DNA from: Campylobacter iguaniorum
GTDB taxonomy: Bacteria > Campylobacterota > Campylobacteria > Campylobacterales > Campylobacteraceae
DNA length: 64,000 nucleotides
NCBI RefSeq assembly: GCF_000736415.1
Contig: NZ_CP009043.1
Span: forward strand, 992,001 to 1,056,000
Direction: 5' to 3'
In this document: piece by piece, positions 28,833 to 36,154 of the stretch
Layout: each line of letters begins with the position of its first letter
Position numbering within the stretch: position 1 is the stretch's first letter
Translations under genes and position numbers: made by a program
Notes under the pieces: generated by a model
What the model saw: only the letters and a program-made list of their open reading frames with translations
What the model was told of the DNA's origin: nothing
Databases searched by the model: none

Positions 28833-30365
28833 TTAGTCTTTTTTCATTGTTCCAGTTTTTTTGAAGCGACTATGCCAGCTAAGAGCTTCATCTAAAAGAT
28901 GAGGCGTATGCCCCGCTTTTGGCTGCTCACACGCTCTATCAAAATAATCTTGAAGCATATCTCTAAAATCAGGATGAGCGATAGCTATCATTTTTTTAGC
29001 ACGCTCTTTTGGGCTAAGACCACGCAAATCAGCGAACCCATACTCAGTCACGATGACCATACTATCGTGTTCTGTGTGATCCAAATGGCTCACAAAAGGC
29101 ACAATAGCAGAAATCGCCCCACCTTTAGCCATAGACGGAGTTAGAAATAGCGAAAGATAGCCATTTCTAGCAAAATCTCCACTTCCACCAATGCCATTCA
29201 TCATATTTGTTCCCATGACATTTGTTGAATTCACGTTTCCATAAATATCAGCTTCAAGCATTCCGTTCATCGCTATGACGCCTAAACGGCGAATCGCTTC
29301 TGGGCTATTTGATATCTCTTGAGGGCGTAAAACTATATGTTCTTTATAAAAATCAACATTTTTTCTAAACTCCTCAACAGCGCTTGGGCTAAGTGAAAGA
29401 GCTGAAGCCGAAGCAAAATCCACAGTTCCGTGTTTGATAAGCTCTAGCATACCATCTTGGATGACCTCAGAGTAGCACTCAAGACCTTTATATCCAGCTT
29501 TTGTAAGTCCAGCAAGTACAGCATTTGCGACGTTTCCTATACCGCTTTGAAGTGGTAGAAGCTTGCCTTTTGGAAGTCGTCCAGCCTCAACTTCATTCTC
29601 CAAAAATTTAACGACATTGTCACCAATCGCGATAGAAATCTCATCAAGTGGTGTAAATTTATTTAGCCTATCTTCTGTTGAGCTTAAAACCACTCCGACG
29701 ACTTTATTAAAATCAACTTTCATATAAGGACTTCCCACGCGGTCTCTTGGCGTTTTTATAGGGATTGGCTCACGGTGCGGAGGAAGTGGCTGATGATAGA
29801 CATCATGGAAGCCATCAAGCTCTTTTGGTTGGTGGATATTTAGCTCAAGTATGATTTTATCAGCGTAATTCAGCCATGATTGATTGTTGCCCACTGAAGT
29901 GGTCGGGATAAGCTCCCCATTTTCAGTAATGCCAGAAATTTCAATAACTGCAAAATCCATGTTACCAAAATACCCAGCTTCTACTTGCCAAGCCAAGCTT
30001 GAGAGGTGAACATCGACGTATCTTGTAGCTCCAGAGTTTATAGCTGCTCTCATATTTGGATCAGTGTTAAAAGGAGTTCTAAACGCCACAGCCTCAGCTT
30101 TTGCCAAAGCTCCGTCTAAATCCACATCGGTGCTAGCTCCAGAAAATACATTTATTTGATATTCTTTTCCTTGCTCGTGCATATTCTGGGCTTTGTTGGC
30201 TATTGCTAAAGGCACGTAAAGTGGGCTTCCAGCACCAACAAATCCGCTAAAACCCACAGTAGATCCATGACTTATAAGCGCAGCAGCCTCATCAGCCTTG
30301 ATAAGTTTAGTCAAAAATCTAGCATCTTTTATGCGACTAGTATCACTAATGGTATTGTCTATCAT
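28833..30365 (-). CDS. Acetyl-CoA hydrolase/transferase family (succinyl-CoA:acetate CoA-transferase)
   Basis: A 510-residue class I CoA-transferase of the Cat1/AarC group. The substrate pocket GFSGFVGAGSP, the likely catalytic glutamate region YSEVIQDGMLEL, and the conserved end GGSGDFARNGYLS and TEYGFADLRGLSPKERA are present. It probably moves CoA between succinyl-CoA or acetyl-CoA and acetate/succinate, which would close the oxidative TCA cycle or allow acetate use. The exact substrate pair cannot be read from sequence. Confidence 0.88.
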   Translation of the reverse strand: MIDNTISDTSRIKDARFLTKLIKADEAAALISHGSTVGFSGFVGAGSPLYVPLAIANKAQNMHEQGKEYQINVFSGASTDVDLDGALAKAEAVAFRTPFNTDPNMRAAINSGATRYVDVHLSSLAWQVEAGYFGNMDFAVIEISGITENGELIPTTSVGNNQSWLNYADKIILELNIHQPKELDGFHDVYHQPLPPHREPIPIKTPRDRVGSPYMKVDFNKVVGVVLSSTEDRLNKFTPLDEISIAIGDNVVKFLENEVEAGRLPKGKLLPLQSGIGNVANAVLAGLTKAGYKGLECYSEVIQDGMLELIKHGTVDFASASALSLSPSAVEEFRKNVDFYKEHIVLRPQEISNSPEAIRRLGVIAMNGMLEADIYGNVNSTNVMGTNMMNGIGGSGDFARNGYLSLFLTPSMAKGGAISAIVPFVSHLDHTEHDSMVIVTEYGFADLRGLSPKERAKKMIAIAHPDFRDMLQDYFDRACEQPKAGHTPHLLDEALSWHSRFKKTGTMKKD

Positions 30366-30459
30366 TTTTATCCTTTAAACTTTAGTGATTTGATTATAAA
30401 CAAACTTTTTGTAATTTTTCTTATGTAAATATTGCTAATATAATATTTTAAGCATAAAT

Positions 30460-32496
30460 TTATATAAATTTCCTTACCATTCCAGCCTCTTCCAAAAAAC
30501 AGCTTGGCTTGTAATCGACTTTTCTGATTTTATCATACTTAGCATAGCTTAGATACAGCTCATCTTTAGCCCTTGTCACTGCGACATAAAACAGTCTTCT
30601 TTCTTCTTCAAGACTCCCGCCCATTCCCATAAGTTTTAAATTTGGAAAGCGATTTTGTGCGAGATCTACTACAAAAACTTGACCAAACTCAAGCCCTTTA
30701 CTCGCATGAACTGTGAGCAAATTTACGCCCTCGCCTTCGCTCATTTCAGTTCTGCCAAGGGTTAGAAAGTTATAAAAATTATCACACTCTTTGTGCTTTT
30801 TACTCATCTCAAAAAGCACTCTAGCTTTAGCATAAATCCGCTCTTTTGCCTCTTTTTTTTGCTCTTCATCGACATTTCCATTTTTCAAAGTCGCTCTTTT
30901 GGTCGCCAAAAAATCAACTATAATGCCATAAATCTTTGAGCTAATCACAGCGTTTAAGACCTCTTGTGAGCTATTATTGCCATAAATTTGAGCCAAAAGA
31001 TTATGAATTTCATATAAAAAAGTAGCTCCAAATTCATTCAAATTTGAGTAGTTTAGAACTGGATTAGCCATAAATTCATCGCTAAATCCAAGATTTTTGA
31101 ATCTCGCAGAGTCCCTAAACTCATCAAAATCATCAAAAAGTCCAAGCTGATAGTTTTTCTTTTTTCGCTCATAAACTTGCACTCCGTGGTCTGGTTTCAA
31201 AAGCCCACACACGATATTTTTATCTCCAAGACTCAAAAGTGTATCAAAAATCTCCTTAGCAGCCGCATTTCCCATGCCTCTAGCATACTCAAAAATATGA
31301 ATAAACGCCATTATATCTTTTGGATTGACATAAATCCCGATTAGATCGATCAGTGCCTTTATCTCACGCGCCTCAAAAAAGCTCACCCCGCCCTTTCTTT
31401 TGCAAGCTATTCCATGCTCGCGAAACGCCATTTCAAGCCCATCTGCACTTGAGTTGTTGCGAAAAATCACAGCTATATCATCCTTTTTATATGGCGAAAT
31501 TTCAATAGCTTCGGCTATGTTTTCATACTGATTAAAAAGCTCTTCGTAAATCAGCAAATTTGGGGCTTTGAAGCTCCCTTCTCTGCTTACTGTAAGCTGT
31601 TTTGGATAGAGTCTTGGATTGTTTGAGATTACCTTGTTTGCAAGGGCTAAGATTTTAGCACTACTTCTATAATTGGTGTTTAGAGTGTAAATTTGAGCGC
31701 CTTCATATCTCAAGCCAAAACCACCAATTATATCGATATTTGCGCCATTAAACGCATAAATACTTTGGTCAAAATCCCCCACACAAAATAGACTTTTTGT
31801 ATTAAAAGCGTCAATGAGTGAGCCTTGAAGCGAGTTCGTGTCTTGATACTCATCAACTAGAATTTCATCGAAATACACAGGCGCGCCTTTTTTTAGCTCA
31901 TTTCTCATTTTGATAAGCAAATCATTAAAATCAGCGTAATTAAACCTTGCCTTTTGCTCTTCAAATTCACGCAAAATATCTTCGTAAATTTCAGCGTAAA
32001 CTGCTTGATCTTCATAATTTACGCTAAACCAATCAGCGAAATTCTCACCCTTCACGCATGAGTTGCAAAAAAGCGAATAAACATCATAAAGATAAGCCCC
32101 ACTATAAGCTTTCACCTCAGCTATACGGTGAAATTGACGCCTTTCGACAAGGCTTTTGAGCAAAGTTTTTAGCTCACTTGGTTGCTTTAAAATGACGCCT
32201 TTTTCAAGCTTTTTTAAAAGCGAATTGCTAACTGAATGAAATGTGCCAGCTGTGATTTTGGAGATGATTTTGGAGCTAAAATGACGGGATAAGCGCTCAA
32301 CCATCTCAGCGCCAGCTTTATTAGTAAATGTTAAAAGTAGGATTTTTTCAGGTTTTATGCCAAGATTTAAAAGATGAGCTATGCGAGCGACTATCGTACT
32401 AGTCTTGCCAGTGCCCGCACTTGCGATAACTAGATTTTTACCAGCTGGAGCTGTGGCGGCTGCATATTGCTCTTGATTTAGTTTTGAAAGTGGCAT
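30460..32496 (-). CDS. UvrD/Rep-family superfamily I DNA helicase
   Basis: A 678-residue 3'-5' helicase. Motifs in order: Walker A ASAGTGKTST (about 26), motif Ia TFTNKAGAEM, Walker B DEYQDTN, motif III GDFDQSIYAFNGA, motif IV TNYRSS, motif V LLTVHASKGLEF, and motif VI VTRAKDELY. It is typical of Rep/PcrA enzymes in replication restart and repair, and similar in size to the C. jejuni Cj0777 product. Single gene with a TTAAAAGGATAA-type ribosome binding region. Confidence 0.9.
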   Translation of the reverse strand: MPLSKLNQEQYAAATAPAGKNLVIASAGTGKTSTIVARIAHLLNLGIKPEKILLLTFTNKAGAEMVERLSRHFSSKIISKITAGTFHSVSNSLLKKLEKGVILKQPSELKTLLKSLVERRQFHRIAEVKAYSGAYLYDVYSLFCNSCVKGENFADWFSVNYEDQAVYAEIYEDILREFEEQKARFNYADFNDLLIKMRNELKKGAPVYFDEILVDEYQDTNSLQGSLIDAFNTKSLFCVGDFDQSIYAFNGANIDIIGGFGLRYEGAQIYTLNTNYRSSAKILALANKVISNNPRLYPKQLTVSREGSFKAPNLLIYEELFNQYENIAEAIEISPYKKDDIAVIFRNNSSADGLEMAFREHGIACKRKGGVSFFEAREIKALIDLIGIYVNPKDIMAFIHIFEYARGMGNAAAKEIFDTLLSLGDKNIVCGLLKPDHGVQVYERKKKNYQLGLFDDFDEFRDSARFKNLGFSDEFMANPVLNYSNLNEFGATFLYEIHNLLAQIYGNNSSQEVLNAVISSKIYGIIVDFLATKRATLKNGNVDEEQKKEAKERIYAKARVLFEMSKKHKECDNFYNFLTLGRTEMSEGEGVNLLTVHASKGLEFGQVFVVDLAQNRFPNLKLMGMGGSLEEERRLFYVAVTRAKDELYLSYAKYDKIRKVDYKPSCFLEEAGMVRKFI

Positions 32497-32554
32497 AAAT
32501 TTATCCTTTTAAAAAGGCAAAATTATAGCTTTTTTTGGATAAATTTATGATAAG

Positions 32555-32950
32555 TTAGTCCTCGTAAAGCTTAGCTATTTCTGGTGGAATTGCTACTGGA
32601 CGTTGATTTTGTATATCAAAATAAACATAAGTCGTTATGGCTTTTGCGACGATTTTTCCAGCCTTTACAAACTCAAAATATCTTTTGCTACTCGCCTTTT
32701 TTTCTTGTTCTACCCAAGTTTTTATCTCCACTTCATCGCCCAAAAATAGCTGACCCAAATAATCTATCTCATTTCTTCTGACGACCCATGTAAAGCCGTT
32801 TGTAAACTGAGACTCAAACGTATCGCCGACTTGCTCTGAGTGAGCCTCTGCGGCATCTTGCATAAATTTAAGATAAAACGCGTTATTTACGTGTCCGTTT
32901 AGATCGATGGCTTCATTGGTGATACTAAATTTATATATAAATTCTTTCAA
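32555..32950 (-). CDS. Hotdog-fold acyl-CoA thioesterase (4HBT)
   Basis: A 131-residue single hotdog domain. The catalytic-type stretch DLNGHVNNAFYLKFMQDAAEAH matches 4-hydroxybenzoyl-CoA thioesterase/YbgC-like enzymes (Asp/His region). It probably hydrolyses small acyl-CoA or acyl-ACP esters in the cytoplasm. Substrate unknown. Confidence 0.87.
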   Translation of the reverse strand: MKEFIYKFSITNEAIDLNGHVNNAFYLKFMQDAAEAHSEQVGDTFESQFTNGFTWVVRRNEIDYLGQLFLGDEVEIKTWVEQEKKASSKRYFEFVKAGKIVAKAITTYVYFDIQNQRPVAIPPEIAKLYED

Positions 32951-32985
32951 ATTTGACCTTTGTATTGGAAATTTATCACTTAGAC

Positions 32986-33480
32986 TTATTTAGCATAGTC
33001 ATAACTAATGCCAACATTTTTGACCTTTCTATGTCCGCAAATAAACTCGCTCTTGCTATCTAAAACTTCATCTTTAAAATACGTTTTTATATTTACGATT
33101 TTTGTATAACCAAGACTTTTTGCTCTTTTTTGGGCCACTTTTAGGCAAGCTATTAGTGCGTATTGACATGATTTTTCTAGGCTTGATTTTTCATTATCTT
33201 TGGATATCGTTTTGACTTCGCCAGTTAGCACGTCATAGCTTTGCATTTCATCGCTACTAAAGCTTCTACTGGTTGTTTTTTTGAATTTATCACCACTAAA
33301 TGTCTCTCCAGCATATCCACTGCCAAACTTAAATGTGATATCTTTGTCAAAGCCATTTTTGGCAAATTTACTATTTAACGCATCTTGCAAACTAAATTTA
33401 CTCACTTGATCGGCTCCAAGTACGCTATTTGCTAACATGCAAATAAAAAATATTTTTGCAATAAAACCCATTTTTTTCAA
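32986..33480 (-). CDS. Exported conserved hypothetical protein
   Basis: A 164-residue protein with a signal peptide (about 1-22). The C-terminal half, with ALIACLKVAQKRAKSLGYTK, then VNIKTYFKDEV and FICGHRKVKNVGISYDYAK, resembles a family of small exported proteins often mislabelled as excinuclease subunits. It has three cysteines in that half. Function unknown. Start ATG at 33480 follows AAAAGG. Confidence 0.75.
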   Translation of the reverse strand: MKKMGFIAKIFFICMLANSVLGADQVSKFSLQDALNSKFAKNGFDKDITFKFGSGYAGETFSGDKFKKTTSRSFSSDEMQSYDVLTGEVKTISKDNEKSSLEKSCQYALIACLKVAQKRAKSLGYTKIVNIKTYFKDEVLDSKSEFICGHRKVKNVGISYDYAK

Positions 33481-33597
33481 GACAAATCCTTTTATTGATA
33501 TTTAAATTTAGAGTATTTTAGCTAATTATTTGTGAATTTATGTATAAATTTGGCTAAGCAAACTCAGCCAAATTTTAAGTTATAGAAGTAGCAAAAC

Positions 33598-33622
33598 CCA
33601 CAGGTCACAAAGCAACCTGTGG
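33598..33622 (-). terminator. Terminator after the outer-membrane barrel gene
   Basis: CCACAGGT (33598-33605), loop of 9, ACCTGTGG (33615-33622). On the minus strand it starts seven bases after the stop and is followed by GGTTTTGC. Confidence 0.8.
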
Positions 33623-33628
33623 ATAATA

Positions 33629-34261
33629 TTAGAATTTGTAGTTATAGCCTACATAAGCACCATAACTTGTTGCTTTGTCGATTCCGTCAATACCTGTTTT
33701 TGTATAATCGCTTTTTACACCAAATTCAATCTCATTGCTTTTGTCAATTTCATAAATTCCACCAAGTCTTACACCTACTACAGCACCGGCACTTGTTTCA
33801 GAGCCATTTTCTGAGAAATCATATCCTAGCACTTTACCATTTCCTTTAATCTCTGCTTTTGTTATAGCTAAACCAGTATAAGCACCAAGAACTGCTTTGA
33901 AGCTTTCAGTAATAGATGGAGTATAATCAGCGCCAACTAGGAAGTTATGAGATTTCCAGCTCATTTCTACATCGATGTTTCCACCAGGTCCTGCAAATGA
34001 ATAATCTTCGCTAGCTTTAGTTCTATAAGAGTATCCACCCCAAACTCTAAAGCTACCAAAATCTTGACCAGCTTTAAGACCAAATTCAAATGCACCGTCT
34101 TTTGGATCGCTAAATGTATCACTTAGTTCGCTATCTAAACTTACTTTGCTTTGGTTAAAACCACCTTCTAAACCAACAAATGCTCCCTCAGCCAGTGCTG
34201 CACTACTTGCTAAAGCGCTCACTAGAAGAACTTTAGCTCCAAATTTTGCTATGTTTGCCAT
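33629..34261 (-). CDS. Small outer-membrane beta-barrel protein
   Basis: A 210-residue precursor with a signal peptide (cleavage near AALA) and alternating hydrophobic strands. It ends YVGYNYKF, where the terminal Phe is the outer-membrane sorting signal. The pattern suggests an eight-stranded barrel of the OmpA-N/Opa-like type, with no periplasmic peptidoglycan domain. I choose ATG at 34261 (AAAGGA upstream); the frame is open a further 44 codons, but these lie across the promoter. The promoter contains a T12 tract and the mRNA begins with a stem-loop (separate entries), so it may be abundant and variable. Function could be adhesion or structural. Confidence 0.85.
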   Translation of the reverse strand: MANIAKFGAKVLLVSALASSAALAEGAFVGLEGGFNQSKVSLDSELSDTFSDPKDGAFEFGLKAGQDFGSFRVWGGYSYRTKASEDYSFAGPGGNIDVEMSWKSHNFLVGADYTPSITESFKAVLGAYTGLAITKAEIKGNGKVLGYDFSENGSETSAGAVVGVRLGGIYEIDKSNEIEFGVKSDYTKTGIDGIDKATSYGAYVGYNYKF

Positions 34262-34280
34262 AGAAATCCTTTTAAAATAA

Positions 34281-34310
34281 ATTTTGATACGTCCTTTGAC
34301 GCACCAAAAT
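34281..34310 (-). promoter_or_regulatory. 5' untranslated stem-loop of barrel-protein mRNA
   Basis: Minus-strand RNA from 34310 to 34281 can form a 13-bp stem with a 4-base loop. Two of the pairs are G-U, which pair only on the mRNA strand, supporting an RNA role. It sits at or just after the predicted transcription start and about 20 bases before the start codon, so it probably protects the 5' end from decay, as in ompA-type mRNAs. Confidence 0.65.
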
Positions 34311-34312
34311 TT

Positions 34313-34334
34313 ATTATATTTCAAAAAAAAAAAA
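34313..34334 (-). promoter_or_regulatory. Promoter with T12 homopolymer in the spacer
   Basis: On the minus strand TATAAT (34318-34313) is preceded by GAAA and then 12 consecutive T (34334-34323). The tract fills most of the -10/-35 spacer. No good -35 hexamer is seen, as is normal for Campylobacter, so length changes in the tract would directly alter promoter strength. Confidence 0.75.
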
Positions 34335-34553
34335 CGGCTTAAACAAAGCAAAAAGTCCGAAAAAATGGAGATTCGTGCTACTAAAAGTAACATAAAAAAT
34401 ATACTATTAAAATAGTCTTAATAATACAAATTATAAATGAAAATTTGAAATAAATTTAAGTATTGTTTAAAAGCATTTAAATAGAGTTTATAAAACAAAT
34501 TTAAAAAAGTGGAAATAAATAAGATTGATCTGAATTTAGAAGTAAATTTAAAG
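34335..34553. other. Intergenic region between barrel-protein gene and fumC
   Basis: The 338 bases between the barrel gene start (34261) and fumC stop (34600) hold, from left, the stem-loop, the promoter with T12, about 220 AT-rich bases in which I see no gene or repeat, and the fumC terminator. Confidence 0.5.
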
Positions 34554-34589
34554 CGTGTTTAACGCAGCTTTAAAGCCACGTTAAACGCG
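34554..34589 (-). terminator. Terminator after fumC
   Basis: CGTGTTTAACG (34554-34564) and CGTTAAACGCG (34579-34589) pair over 10 of 11 positions around a loop that itself contains GCTTTAAAGC. It lies 11 bases beyond the fumC stop. Confidence 0.75.
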
Positions 34590-34599
34590 TTTGAATGGA

Positions 34600-35997
34600 T
34601 TATTTTTTAGGTGAAGTCATGTTTTCAGGTACAACCCATTCATCGAATTGCTCAGAAGTAAGAAGACCCAAGTTTATAGCCTCTTCTTTTAGAGTTGTTC
34701 CGTGTTTGTGTGCTGTTTTTGCTATTTTAGCTGCATTTTCGTATCCGATATGTGGATTTAATGCAGTTACTAGCATAAGACTTTCGTGAAGAAGTTTGCT
34801 GATTTTTGCTTCATTTGCTGTGATACCTACAGCGCAATTATCATTAAAACTTACCATTGCATCGCTTAGCAAGCGGATACTTTCAAGCAAGTTGTGAGTA
34901 AGAACTGGCTTAAATACGTTTAGCTCGAAGTTGCCTTGGCTAGCTGCCATTGCCACGCTTACGTGATTTCCCATGACTTGGACTGCTACCATTGTCACAG
35001 CTTCGCATTGAGTAGGATTGACTTTACCTGGCATGATAGAGCTTCCTGGCTCGTTTTCAGGGATATTTATCTCGCCGATTCCACATCTTGGACCACTTGC
35101 TAGCCATCTTACATCATTTGCGATTTTCATTAAATTTGCTGCTAAGCCATTTAACGCACCGCTCAAAAATACCTCTGCATCGTGGCTTGTTAAGCCGTGG
35201 AATTTATTTGGATGAGATTTAAATTTGAACTCAGTTTTTGTTTGCTCATTTAAAACTTCACTTACCATAGGGCTGAAATCTGGGTGAGAGTTTAGTCCAG
35301 TTCCTACAGCAGTTCCGCCAATTGCAAGCTCTTCTAAGAATGGCATAGCAGCCAAAACTTGAGCTTTGCTAGCTTTAAGCATATGAGCATATCCGCTAAA
35401 CTCTTGACCTAGAGTAAGTGGAGTAGCGTCTTGCAAGTGAGTTCTACCGATTTTTACTATGCTTTTAAACTCATTTGCTTTTGCTTCAAGTGTAGCTAAA
35501 AACTTATCAATAGCTGGGAAAAGTTGTTTTTGAAGCTCTAAAACAAAAGCAATTCTCATCGCAGTTGGATAAGTATCGTTTGAGCTTTGACCTTTGTTTA
35601 CATCGTCATTTGGGTGGACTAGTTTTTTTACTCTGAAATCCTCGCCAAGTATCTCTGTAGAGCGGTTTGCGATAACTTCATTTAGGTTCATATTTGATTG
35701 AGTACCACTACCTGTTTGCCATACTACTAACGGGAAGTTGCCGTCTAGTTTGCCACTTAGTATATCATCGCAAGCTTGTTTGATAGCGTTTGTTTTAGCA
35801 TCATCAAGTCTGCCAAGTTTATTATTTACGATTGCACACGCTTTTTTAAGATGAGCAAAACCCTCTATAACTTCGCTTGGCATAGTGCCTTTGCCGATTT
35901 TGAAGTTTTCTAAACTTCTTTCAGTTTGAGCACCCCAATACTTATTGTTTGGGACTTTTATCTCGCCCATAGTATCTTTTTCTATACGAAATTCCAT
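34600..35997 (-). CDS. fumC: Class II fumarate hydratase
   Basis: A 465-residue fumarase of normal length. It interconverts fumarate and malate in the TCA cycle. Motifs: [48 protein letters not shown] with the catalytic His, and the superfamily signature [13 protein letters not shown] with the catalytic Ser. The sequence follows FumC rather than aspartase throughout. AAGGAAAC precedes the ATG, and TATAAT (36035-36030, minus strand) is a likely -10. Confidence 0.96.
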   Translation of the reverse strand: MEFRIEKDTMGEIKVPNNKYWGAQTERSLENFKIGKGTMPSEVIEGFAHLKKACAIVNNKLGRLDDAKTNAIKQACDDILSGKLDGNFPLVVWQTGSGTQSNMNLNEVIANRSTEILGEDFRVKKLVHPNDDVNKGQSSNDTYPTAMRIAFVLELQKQLFPAIDKFLATLEAKANEFKSIVKIGRTHLQDATPLTLGQEFSGYAHMLKASKAQVLAAMPFLEELAIGGTAVGTGLNSHPDFSPMVSEVLNEQTKTEFKFKSHPNKFHGLTSHDAEVFLSGALNGLAANLMKIANDVRWLASGPRCGIGEINIPENEPGSSIMPGKVNPTQCEAVTMVAVQVMGNHVSVAMAASQGNFELNVFKPVLTHNLLESIRLLSDAMVSFNDNCAVGITANEAKISKLLHESLMLVTALNPHIGYENAAKIAKTAHKHGTTLKEEAINLGLLTSEQFDEWVVPENMTSPKK

Positions 35998-36154
35998 ATG
36001 TGTTTCCTTTCAAAAAAATAAATTGGGTGATTATATCATTTAAATTTATAAATATAATTTAAATTTATAAAATTAAATCACAAAATTTGCTATACAATTT
36101 ATTAAGCTAAATTTAGATAAAATCTAGCATTTTTTAATCAAATAAGGAAATTTA

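Noticed and set aside
32986-33480. Similarity of the C-terminal half to proteins labelled excinuclease ABC subunit
   Set aside because: No ATPase or zinc motifs are present, and the protein is small and exported; the label is probably a database error.
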